NCBI RefSeq assembly: GCF_024172185.1
Contig: NZ_JAMZEC010000001.1
Location: 4,608,001 to 4,672,000, forward strand
DNA: 64,000 nt
Direction: 5' to 3'
Origin: Nonomuraea roseoviolacea subsp. carminata
Lineage (GTDB): Bacteria > Actinomycetota > Actinomycetes > Streptosporangiales > Streptosporangiaceae
Part shown: piece after piece, positions 50,074 through 57,260 of the stretch
How positions within the stretch are numbered: position 1 is the stretch's first letter
How the letters are laid out: each line of letters opens with the position of its first letter
Position numbers and translations under genes: made by a program
The notes under the pieces: generated by a model
What the model saw: the letters and a program-made list of their open reading frames with translations, nothing else
Told to the model about the DNA's origin: nothing
Database searches by the model: none

Positions 50074-50271
50074 GAAGGGCTCCTGCCCGTTACCGGGGGG
50101 AGCATCCGTGCAGGACCACTAGCGGCTGTGGCCACGCTCGTCAGGAGCCCGCGATTCCTGGCCGACGACTCACGGGCGCGTCCCCGAAGCGCCCCTCTAC
50201 AAAGTCGTGGTCACTGCCCGCCATGACGTCGCGGGCGCGATCAGCGTCAGGTGCCGCTCACCGAGGCCCCG

Positions 50272-50862
50272 CTACCAGGGCAGGGCGGCCGCGAGGTCGG
50301 CCGGTGCGCGGAAGTGGACGCCGGTCATGCCGAGCGACCTGGCGCCCTCCACGTTCTCCAGCCGGTCGTCCACGAACAGGCATCGTTCGGGCGCGGCCCC
50401 GGCCAGTTCCGCCGCGAGCTCGTAGATGCGGCGGTCCGGCTTGGCCACCCCGACCCGCGCGCTGCTGATCACGGCGTCGGCGAAGTAGGTCAGCCCCAGC
50501 CGGTCGAGGTGCTCCTCCACGGTGTCCATGGCGTTCGTGACCAGCACCACCGGCACGTGCTCCTGCGCCTTCGCCAGCAGCGCCCTGACCTCCTCGTCCA
50601 CCCAGAACGGCACCTCCATGAACTCGGCCACCGCCTGCCGGGCACGCTCGTCGTCGCCCAGCGCCACGGCGATCGCGTCGGCCCACTCCTGTTCGGTCGT
50701 CTCGCCGAGGATGGCCGGCTTGATGAGGGCGGGGTCGAAGGCCGTGCGCATCAGGGGCAGGCCGTAACGGGCCTCGATGTCGGCCTGCACGGCGTGGTCG
50801 AACTGGCGAAGCACGCCGTCGAGATCACAGAGCACTGCGTCGAAGGGGGTCACAGCGGCCAT
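50272..50862 (-). CDS. HAD-superfamily hydrolase (subfamily IA)
   Basis: The 196-residue protein has motif 1 DLDGVLRQFD (DxDGV), motif 2 VLVTNAMDTV (Thr), motif 3 Lys in VAKPDRRIYE and motif 4 FVDDRLENVEGA. It should be a phosphatase or dehalogenase. The substrate is not visible. Confidence 0.9.
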   Translation of the reverse strand: MAAVTPFDAVLCDLDGVLRQFDHAVQADIEARYGLPLMRTAFDPALIKPAILGETTEQEWADAIAVALGDDERARQAVAEFMEVPFWVDEEVRALLAKAQEHVPVVLVTNAMDTVEEHLDRLGLTYFADAVISSARVGVAKPDRRIYELAAELAGAAPERCLFVDDRLENVEGARSLGMTGVHFRAPADLAAALPW

Positions 50863-50904
50863 TGTGCCGTGCGCGATCCGTTGGCATCGCCGCGCCCGTG
50901 CGTG

Positions 50905-51462
50905 TCAGCGCTTGGGTTCGAGGTGGAGCATCGCGATGCCGCAGTCGAACGGCTGCGCGTCCACCAGGCGCAGCCGCCGGTACGCCCCGCCGGGGAAGAC
51001 GGGCATGCCGGAGCCGATCGCGGTCGGGTTGACGAACAGGTGCAGGTCGTCGAGCAGATCGGCGGCGATCAGGCTCGACACGAGCGTGCCGCCCCCGTAG
51101 ACGATCATGTCGCCGCCCGGCTGGGCCTTGAGCTTGGCGACGGTCTCGACGAGGTCGCCGCCCGCGACGACGGTGTTCTCCCAGGGCGACTCGGCGAGGC
51201 TGTCGGAGATCACGACCTTGGGCGTGTCGTTCATCCAGTCGATGGCCTCCTGGCTCTCGCCCGCCGGTTGCGAGGCCCAGTGCGGGATGAAGCCCTCGGC
51301 GAGCCTGCGGCCCAGAACGATGCAGTCGACCGGCCGGGTGAGGCCGGTGATGTAGGTCTGGATGTCGTCGGTCCAGGGGAAGGTCAGCCAGTCCATCTCG
51401 CCGTCCGGGCCGGCCATGTAGCCGTCGGCGGTGGTCTGGACCTGGAGGATGAGCCTGCGCAT
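50905..51462 (-). CDS. Dihydrofolate reductase-like (RibD C-terminal) family protein
   Basis: The 185-residue protein has the RibD_C/DHFR-like pattern: LILQVQTTADGYMAGPDGEM, IVLGRRLAEGF, MIVYGGGTLVSSL (YGGG nucleotide motif) and LHLFVNPTAIGSGMPVF. It is likely an NADPH-dependent reductase of unknown substrate. The ATG has no obvious repeat or operator, and it stands 42 bp upstream of the HAD gene, so they may be cotranscribed. Confidence 0.88.
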   Translation of the reverse strand: MRRLILQVQTTADGYMAGPDGEMDWLTFPWTDDIQTYITGLTRPVDCIVLGRRLAEGFIPHWASQPAGESQEAIDWMNDTPKVVISDSLAESPWENTVVAGGDLVETVAKLKAQPGGDMIVYGGGTLVSSLIAADLLDDLHLFVNPTAIGSGMPVFPGGAYRRLRLVDAQPFDCGIAMLHLEPKR

Positions 51463-51572
51463 GGGGTGTTTCCTTCCGGTTTCGGGTGTCGGCGGTGTTC
51501 GCTTCCGATGGCTCCACAGTGGCGGAGGGCTCTTACGGTTTCCTTCCTCGGTGCTTACGGCGTCTGGTCGCG

Positions 51573-51623
51573 TTGACTTTGTCGCAAGTTATGACGCATG
51601 ATATTGAGACAATAGTTGCGACA
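51573..51623. promoter_or_regulatory. YtrA-type promoter with nested inverted repeats
   Basis: A TTGACT -35 box (51573-51578) and CATGAT (51597-51602) are 18 bp apart. TGTCGCAA (51580-51587) and TTGCGACA (51616-51623) form a perfect inverted pair around TATTG-AGA-CAATA (51602-51614). They are likely operators of the GntR gene at 52455. Confidence 0.65.
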
Positions 51624-51636
51624 TAAGGAGGAGGGC

Positions 51637-52458
51637 ATGGCAAGTGCATCGTCGCCGGGCGCCAGCCCGGCCGAGCTGCGGCGGGCCGGCAGTTGGCTGA
51701 CCAGTCACGGTCTGCCCGACGCCGCGCCGACGCCGCTGCTGGCCATGCGGCTGGCGGTACGACGGCGGGCACGGCTGGCCGATCAGGTCGCCGTCGCCGC
51801 GCTCATCATGGGGGCCGCGCTCGCGCAGGCGTACGGCCGGCTCACCACCGGCGCTTCCGGCGGGTTCCCGGCGCACCGGTCCGCGTCGTTGCTGATCCTG
51901 GCGGCGGCGATGGCGGGGCTGCTCCTCGTCCGGTCGCTGCTCGACTGGTGGGTGCGGCGCGTCGACCGGCGTGCCGGAGCGGCACTGTCGCGCCGGGCGG
52001 CCCACCCCGTCCAGCCCGGCTGGCGTGCCGTGCTCGGCCGGCCCTTCGCGGCCTTCGCGCTCGCCACCTTCGCCGGCGCGCTGGTGCTGGCGGTGAGCGC
52101 CCTGACGGTCCAGGACGAGACCGTGCGCCACGCGGCCCTCGTCCTGCTGATCGGCCTGGCCGGGGTGGGCGCCGGCGTCGTCCTGCACCTGCGTGACCTG
52201 CTGGCGCGTCCGGTCGTGGCCGAGGACGAGGTCTCGCTGACGGCAGACGTCATCATGCGGGTCGAGGACGCGCGCGAGATCGCCGCCCCGACCGTGCTGT
52301 GGGCGCTGCCCGTGGTGCTGTTGTTCGGGGCCGCGCCCGGATGGTGGAACGTCGCCTCGCTCCTGTTCATGTTCGTGGGCCTGGCCGCGTGCGTCGCGAT
52401 CCGGGCCAGAACGCCGTCGAGCACGACGGTGGCCCGGAGGGTGATGGGCGTCCGATGA
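51637..52458 (+). CDS. Membrane protein of unknown function in a YtrA-type operon
   Basis: The 273-residue protein has a soluble N-terminus and about six membrane helices in pairs (VAVAALIMGAALAQAYG, SLLILAAAMAGLLLVRSLL, FAAFALATFAGALVLAVSAL, ALVLLIGLAGVGAGVVLHL, and two near the C-terminus). I do not recognise a named family. A perfect AAGGAGGAGG ribosome site precedes the ATG at 51637. The GntR gene follows with a 4-bp overlap, so it is probably regulated by it. Confidence 0.85.
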   Translation: MASASSPGASPAELRRAGSWLTSHGLPDAAPTPLLAMRLAVRRRARLADQVAVAALIMGAALAQAYGRLTTGASGGFPAHRSASLLILAAAMAGLLLVRSLLDWWVRRVDRRAGAALSRRAAHPVQPGWRAVLGRPFAAFALATFAGALVLAVSALTVQDETVRHAALVLLIGLAGVGAGVVLHLRDLLARPVVAEDEVSLTADVIMRVEDAREIAAPTVLWALPVVLLFGAAPGWWNVASLLFMFVGLAACVAIRARTPSSTTVARRVMGVR

Positions 52459-52850
52459 TCGTCATCGACTCGGGCTCGCCCGTTCCGCCGTTCGAGCAGC
52501 TCCGGGCCCAGCTCGCCCGGCAGATCCAGGCCGGCGCGCTGCCCGTGGGGTCCCGGCTGCCGACGATCCGGCACCTGGCGGCCGATCTCGGCCTGGCCGT
52601 CAACACGGTCGGCCGGGCGTACCGGGAGCTGGAGGAGGCGGGGCTGATCGAGACGCGCGGACGGGCGGGCTCGTTCGTGTCGGCGGCGGGGGAGGAGGGC
52701 CGCGAACGGGCCCGGCGGGCCGCCGCCGAGTACGCGGCCGTGATCGCCAGCGTCGGCATCGACGCGAGCGAGGCGGTCCGCATCGTGCAGGCGGCGCTGG
52801 GGTTCTCACCGGCCACGCGGTCGCCCGCGCCGACCGCCGGACCCGGATGA
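52455..52850 (+). CDS. GntR-family regulator, YtrA subfamily
   Basis: The 131-residue protein has a GntR winged helix (PPFEQLRAQLARQIQAGALP, HLAADLGLAVNTVGRAYREL, EEAGLIETRGRAGSFV) and a short C-terminal tail without the FadR or UTRA domain, as in YtrA. The ATG overlaps the previous stop. It probably represses the operon promoter at 51573-51623. Its stop TGA lies in the first unit of a 22-bp repeat. Confidence 0.92.
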   Translation: MIVIDSGSPVPPFEQLRAQLARQIQAGALPVGSRLPTIRHLAADLGLAVNTVGRAYRELEEAGLIETRGRAGSFVSAAGEEGRERARRAAAEYAAVIASVGIDASEAVRIVQAALGFSPATRSPAPTAGPG

Positions 52851-52926
52851 GCCGCCGGTCGGACCCGGATGAGCCGCCGGCCGAGCCCGGATGAGCCGCC
52901 GGCCGGACCCGGATGAGCCGTCGGCC
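52839..52926. repeat. 22-bp tandem repeat, four copies, starting across the GntR stop codon
   Basis: Units start at 52839, 52861, 52883 and 52905. Each carries CCCGGATGAGCCG. The first includes the TGA stop of the GntR gene (52848-52850). Confidence 0.9.
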
Positions 52927-52941
52927 CGCGGCCCGCATCGG

Positions 52942-52983
52942 GGTTCCGTAGCGGCCGATCCGCGCCTCGTCCGCTACGGAACC
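52942..52983. terminator. Hairpin GGTTCCGTAGCGG...CCGCTACGGAACC
   Basis: Perfect 13-bp arms flank a 16-nt loop between convergent genes. This is a likely bidirectional terminator. Confidence 0.8.
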
Positions 52984-52987
52984 GCGG

Positions 52988-54448
52988 TCATGCGCCCTCG
53001 TCCGGCGCCTGGAAGCCGCCGATCCTCTCCTCCAGCAGTTCGGCCAGCCGCAGCGGGGTGCGGTCCTCGAACATCGGACCGATGATCTGCACTCCGACCG
53101 GCAGGCCCTCGGGGGAGCGGCCCGCGGGTACGGCGGTGGCGGGCAGGCCGGGCATGGTGGCCAGGCCGGCCCAGACGAGCTGGTCGAAGTACGGGTACTC
53201 GACGCCGTCGATGTCGATGCGCCGTTCCAACGGATTGGGATTGTGGTCGTGCGGGAACGCGGGCGTCGGCGTGATCGGGCACACCACGGCGTCGAACTCG
53301 GCGAACAGCTGCCGCCAGCCGTGACGGTGGAGCTCGCGGCGGAAGTCCGCCTCCAGCCAGTCGCGGTGGCTGAACATCATGGCGCGCAGCCGCGTCGCGC
53401 TGAGACTCTGGTCGTCCGCGCTGAGCCCGGCGACGCGGGTCCGCAGCTCCTCGTACGAGTCCATGGGAAAACGCGCGACGGAGCCAGAGATCAGCAACTG
53501 CGTGTAGAGGATCCCGGATTCCGCCAGATCGGGCAGCAGCGGACTGTGCCGTTCGACGCGGGCGCCGCCGTCGAGGAGCGCGTCGGCCACCCGGTTCACG
53601 CTCGCCCGCACGGCGGACCCGGTCGGGATGAGCGGATGCTCGTCCAGGACCAGGACCCGGAAGTCGCGGAGCCGATCGTGGCGGGCGGGCGGCAGCCTCA
53701 GGTCGTAGGCCACGCCGTACGTCAGCGGGTCGGGTCCGGCCATGACGTCGAGCAGGAGCATGAGGTCGCGGGCGGTGCGCGCCATCGGGCCGGCCACGGC
53801 GAGGTCGAGGTCGACCGGCAACGCCGGCCCGGGCGGCGGGACCATGCCGCGGTTCGCCACCAGCCCGAGTGTCGGCTTGTGTCCGTAGACACCGCAGAAG
53901 TGCGCGGGGGTGCGCAGCGAGCCGGCGATGTCGGAGCCGATGGACAGCGCGCCGAACCCGCACGCCAGGGCCGCCGCCGACCCGCCGGAGGAGCCACCCG
54001 ACGTGCGCGTGCGATCCCACGGGTTGTTGGTGGTGCCGTAGATGTCGTTGAAGCTCTGGATGTCCTGGAGCCCCAACGGCACATTGGTCTTGCCGAGCAC
54101 CACCGCGCCCGCGGCCTTGAGTCGCGACACCTGTACCGCGTCCTCGGCCGGCACGTGGTTCCGGTGCGGCGGCATGCCCCAGGTCGTGGGCAGCCCGGCC
54201 ATGTCGTAGGACTCCTTGACCGTCACCGGGATGCCGAGCAGGGGCCGGTCCTCGCCGCGGGCGCGGGCCTGGTCGGCGTCGCGCGCGGCGGCCCGCGCCC
54301 GGTCGAAGTCCGGCACGCAGATCGCGTTGATCGCCTTGTCGTCCCGCTCGATCCGGGCGATCGCCTCGTCGGTCAGTTCCACCGAGGTGACTTCACCGGC
54401 ACGCAACGCGGCCATGAGTTCTTCTGCCGTTCGATAACTCCATTCCAT
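52988..54448 (-). CDS. Amidase (amidase-signature family)
   Basis: The 486-residue protein has the Ser-cisSer-Lys triad: Lys in PVTVKESYD, and GGSSGGSAAALACGFGAL with the two serines. The conserved SDIAGSLRTPAHFCGVYGHK and VQIIGP C-terminal segment are also present. It hydrolyses amide bonds of an unknown substrate. The ATG at 54448 (MEWSYRTAEEL) is chosen because upstream codons are unlike the family. Confidence 0.92.
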   Translation of the reverse strand: MEWSYRTAEELMAALRAGEVTSVELTDEAIARIERDDKAINAICVPDFDRARAAARDADQARARGEDRPLLGIPVTVKESYDMAGLPTTWGMPPHRNHVPAEDAVQVSRLKAAGAVVLGKTNVPLGLQDIQSFNDIYGTTNNPWDRTRTSGGSSGGSAAALACGFGALSIGSDIAGSLRTPAHFCGVYGHKPTLGLVANRGMVPPPGPALPVDLDLAVAGPMARTARDLMLLLDVMAGPDPLTYGVAYDLRLPPARHDRLRDFRVLVLDEHPLIPTGSAVRASVNRVADALLDGGARVERHSPLLPDLAESGILYTQLLISGSVARFPMDSYEELRTRVAGLSADDQSLSATRLRAMMFSHRDWLEADFRRELHRHGWRQLFAEFDAVVCPITPTPAFPHDHNPNPLERRIDIDGVEYPYFDQLVWAGLATMPGLPATAVPAGRSPEGLPVGVQIIGPMFEDRTPLRLAELLEERIGGFQAPDEGA

Positions 54449-54778
54449 TCGTCCGACTCTAACGGCCTTTCTTGGGGACTCGCTTCCACGCGGGTGGCCC
54501 GTAATAACCAAAGATGGAAACGATCATCTTCGATCGGCTGAGCCACACATTCTTTCTGTTGTCAAAAAGTTGCTTCATGCCAGTTCAGCGGGGCTTTGGC
54601 GGGTGAATGCCGCTTGTGCGGGGCATGGTTTTCCGCTTCGCGCAACGAGATGGATGTCTCAATGCGTTCAGCGCGTTTCTCGTCGGACGCCGCTATTCGC
54701 CCGACCGTAGGCCATAACGCGCGGGGATTGTCCAGTGGACCGGCCGAAGTATTTCGCACCCGTTCTACGCGGGCGCGG

Positions 54779-54940
54779 GCCGCCGTCTCCGGCCTGGCCC
54801 GCCTGGACCAGGGCCGGCTGCGGCAGGCCATGGGGCGCCTCGCGGACGACCTGGCCGCCGGCCGCCGGCACGAGCGCCATCGGGACCTGCTGGACGCCGA
54901 CGCCCTCGACGTGGGCTACCGCCTCGTGGCGGCCGGGTGA
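54779..54940 (+). pseudogene. SAM-dependent methyltransferase C-terminal remnant
   Basis: The plus strand reads AVSGLARLDQGRLRQAMGRL then RHERHRDLLDADALDVGYRL before a stop. This matches from memory the C-terminal tail of SAM-dependent methyltransferases (RLxxDLxxGxWxxRHGxLRxLxxLDxGYRLV). No SAM-binding domain or start precedes it. Confidence 0.45.
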
Positions 54941-54967
54941 GCCCGGGCCCGGCACTCGCGAGGGCAA

Positions 54968-54990
54968 TCCTGGATGTGTACTATCCAGGA
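54968..54990. promoter_or_regulatory. Rrf2 operator TCCTGGAT-N7-ATCCAGGA over the -10 box
   Basis: Perfect 8-bp arms (54968-54975, 54983-54990) surround GTGTACT. A TACTAT -10 box (54979-54984) lies within. The ATG is at 54992, so the mRNA is likely leaderless and autoregulated. Confidence 0.75.
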
Positions 54991-54991
54991 T

Positions 54992-55471
54992 ATGCAGATG
55001 GGTGAGGGCGTGGAGTGGGCGCTGCACAGCTGCCTCAACCTGGCCTGGGCCGAGCCCGGCGAGGCGGTGCCGGCGGCCAGGCTGGCGGCCTTCTACGACC
55101 TTCCCGCGGCGTACCTGAACAAGCAGTTGCAGGCGCTGGCGCGGGCCGGGATCGTGACGTCGGTCTCGGGGCCGCGCGGCGGGTTCCGGCTGGCACGGGC
55201 TCCGGAGGAGGTCACGGTCCTGGACGTGGTGACGGCCATCGAGGGGCCGCAGGAGGCGTTCCGGTGCCAGGAGATCCTGCGGCGCGGGCCGGGCGGCAGC
55301 GAGACGATCGACTACCGCAAGGCGTGTGTGGTGTCGCAGACGATGCGCGGCGCGGAGCTGGCCTGGCGCAAGGAGCTGGCGGGTCAGACGCTGGCCGATC
55401 TCCAGGCGCGGGTGGAGAGCAGGGTGCCGCGCACTCCGGCCGTGACCCGGCAGCGGCTCCGCGAGCTGTAG
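54992..55471 (+). CDS. Rrf2-family transcriptional regulator
   Basis: The protein of about 159 residues has the Rrf2 winged helix (GVEWALHSCLNLAWAEPGEA, VPAARLAAFYDLPAAYLNKQ, LQALARAGIVTSVSGPRGGF-RLAR). Two Cys follow in FRCQEI and KACVVSQTM. Iron-sulphur Rrf2 proteins use three Cys, so cluster binding is uncertain; it could sense nitric oxide, redox or another cue. It starts at ATG 54992 just after its own operator. The AhpD-like gene downstream is the likely partner. Confidence 0.9.
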   Translation: MQMGEGVEWALHSCLNLAWAEPGEAVPAARLAAFYDLPAAYLNKQLQALARAGIVTSVSGPRGGFRLARAPEEVTVLDVVTAIEGPQEAFRCQEILRRGPGGSETIDYRKACVVSQTMRGAELAWRKELAGQTLADLQARVESRVPRTPAVTRQRLREL

Positions 55472-55558
55472 GGCGGTAGGGAACGTCGTGCGCGAGGGCC
55501 GCGCCTACGTGTGAGCGAATTCTGGTTATTGCATATCCAAGTAGAGGAGAAGAGAGAG

Positions 55559-56014
55559 ATGCAGGCTCGGATGCCGAACGTGTACAAGCTCGCCTCCGGC
55601 GGTTACCAGGCCCTGAAGGCGCTGGAGGCGTCCCTGGCGGAAAGCGGCGTCCCGCGCGAGACGCTGGACCTGGTCCGGCTGTGGGTCAGCCAGATCAACG
55701 GCTGCGCCCTGTGCGTCGACATGCACGCGCGCGAGGGCCGCGAGGCCGGGATCACGGACGAGCGGCTGTGGGCGGTCGCCGCCTGGAGGGAGGCCCCGTT
55801 CTACACGGACGCCGAACGCGCGGCGCTCGCCCTGGCCGAGGCGGTCACCCGCATCGCCGACCGGCCGGAGGGCGTGGAGGACGCGGTGTGGGAGGAGGCG
55901 GCGGCGCAGTTCGACGACGCGGCGCTGGCGGCGCTGGTGATGGCCATCGCCTCGATCAACGCCTGGAACCGGATCAACGTCGCCACCCGCCAGATCGCCG
56001 GCTCCTTCCGGTGA
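55559..56014 (+). CDS. Carboxymuconolactone decarboxylase/AhpD-like protein
   Basis: The 151-residue protein has the AhpD core: LWVSQINGCALCVDMHAREG with CxxC (CALC) and the proximal His, the general alkylhydroperoxidase-type redox centre. It then has a helix with LALAEAVTRIAD and LVMAIASINAWNRINVATRQ. It probably detoxifies peroxides or acts in thiol redox. AGGAGAAGAGAG precedes the ATG. It is likely controlled by the Rrf2 regulator 87 bp upstream. Its stop lies in the first unit of a 16-17-bp repeat. Confidence 0.92.
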   Translation: MQARMPNVYKLASGGYQALKALEASLAESGVPRETLDLVRLWVSQINGCALCVDMHAREGREAGITDERLWAVAAWREAPFYTDAERAALALAEAVTRIADRPEGVEDAVWEEAAAQFDDAALAALVMAIASINAWNRINVATRQIAGSFR

Positions 56015-56186
56015 TCCCGCTCTTCAGGCCCGCTCTTCAGGTGACCCCGCCGTCCGGTGACCCCGCCGTCCGGTGACTCCGGCCGTCTGGTGACTCCGGC
56101 CGTCTGGTGACTCCGGCCGTCTGGTGACTCCGGCCTTCCGGCGACCCGCCTTCTGGTGATCCCGCCTTGTGGTGATCCCCGCCTCC
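56010..56186. repeat. 16-17-bp tandem repeat, about eleven copies, starting at the AhpD stop codon
   Basis: Units of GGTGACTCCGGCCGTCT and variants run from 56010 to about 56186. The first unit contains the TGA stop (56012-56014). Three identical copies lie at 56072-56122, with variation outside. The gap 56015-56368 (354 bp) holds this array and no gene. Confidence 0.9.
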
Positions 56187-56368
56187 GGCTCGCCTTCTTG
56201 GGCTCGCGCCTTCCGCGGTGTGTCGGCGGCTCCTTCTGGGGGTCCGCGTCCTGGAGGGCCGGCGACGCTCCTCGGCTCGCCCTCTCCGCCTGAGAGGCGA
56301 ACGAGTCCCAGGCGGCAGTCCGGATGTTCGGTGGAATATCCGGGTCGGAGGCGCGGCTGCCCTGTGGC

Positions 56369-57214
56369 ATGAGCGAGATTCTCGTGATCGGCGCGACCGG
56401 CAACGTCGGCCGCCATGTCGTCGCCCGGCTCCTGGACGCCGGGGCTTCAGTACGGGCCCTGGTGCGGGACCCGGGCGGGGCCCGGCTTCCCGAAGGCGTC
56501 GAGGCGGCTCGGGGCGACCTGGCCGAGCCGGGCACGCTGGAGCCGGCGCTGGCCGGGGTGGACGTGGTGTTCCTGATCTGGCCGTTCCTCACCGCCGAGG
56601 GCGCCCCGCCCGTCCTCGACGTGCTGGCACGGCACGTCCGGCGGGTCGTCTACCTCTCGTCGTCCGGCGTGGACGACCAGGCCGAGCGGCAGACGGACCC
56701 GATCAACCAGCTCCACGCCGACATGGAGGCCCTGATCGCCGGGTCCGGCCTGGAGTGGACCGTGTTGCGGGCCGACACGATCGCCTCCAACGCGCGCGGC
56801 TGGGCCGCCCAGGTCCGGGCCGCGGGTGTCGTGCGCGGTCCCGAGTTCGCCTCCACGGCGGTGGTGGACCCGCGTGACGTCGCGGACGTGGCGGCGCGGG
56901 TCCTCGCCGGGGACGGGCACGCGGGTGCGGCGTACGTGCTGACCGGGCCCGAGGTGATCGGCCGGGCCGATCAGGTGCGGGCCATCGGGGAGGCGATCGG
57001 GCGGCCGGTGCGTTTCGAGAGCGTGCCCGTGGAGGAGGCGCGGGCCCGCATGCTCGCCGACGGCCGCCCGCCCGCGCTGGTGGAGGCGCTGCTGGCCGCC
57101 GCCGGGACCCGTCCGCGCTCCGGCCTGGTGACCTCCACGATCCAGGAGCTCACGGGCGCCCCGGCGCGCACCTTCGGTCAGTGGGCCGCCGACCACGCCG
57201 ACGACTTCCGGTGA
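56369..57214 (+). CDS. NmrA-like NAD(P)-binding protein
   Basis: The 281-residue protein has ILVIGATGNVGRHVVARLLD (GxxGxxG), VRALVRDPG, ARGDLAEPGTLEPAL, VYLSSSGVD and VLRADTIASN, the NmrA/atypical SDR pattern. It ends TFGQWAADHADDF. It lacks the catalytic YxxxK, so it may sense NAD(P)H or act as a reductase with other residues. No operon neighbour lies on its strand. Confidence 0.88.
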   Translation: MSEILVIGATGNVGRHVVARLLDAGASVRALVRDPGGARLPEGVEAARGDLAEPGTLEPALAGVDVVFLIWPFLTAEGAPPVLDVLARHVRRVVYLSSSGVDDQAERQTDPINQLHADMEALIAGSGLEWTVLRADTIASNARGWAAQVRAAGVVRGPEFASTAVVDPRDVADVAARVLAGDGHAGAAYVLTGPEVIGRADQVRAIGEAIGRPVRFESVPVEEARARMLADGRPPALVEALLAAAGTRPRSGLVTSTIQELTGAPARTFGQWAADHADDFR

Positions 57215-57260
57215 AGCGTCAGCCGGGTGGGGAGGCGTGGCGGCGCGGCCGGTGGGCCGG

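Larger units (their letters stand above)
54449..54991. other. 543-bp region with a methyltransferase remnant
   Basis: The stretch 54449-54770 has lower GC than the neighbours and no recognised gene. A methyltransferase tail is at 54779-54940. The Rrf2 operator lies at 54968-54990. Confidence 0.5.

Noticed and set aside
54562..54831. 89-residue minus-strand ORF
   Set aside because: It has no recognisable domain, lies in a low-GC remnant region and overlaps the methyltransferase tail.
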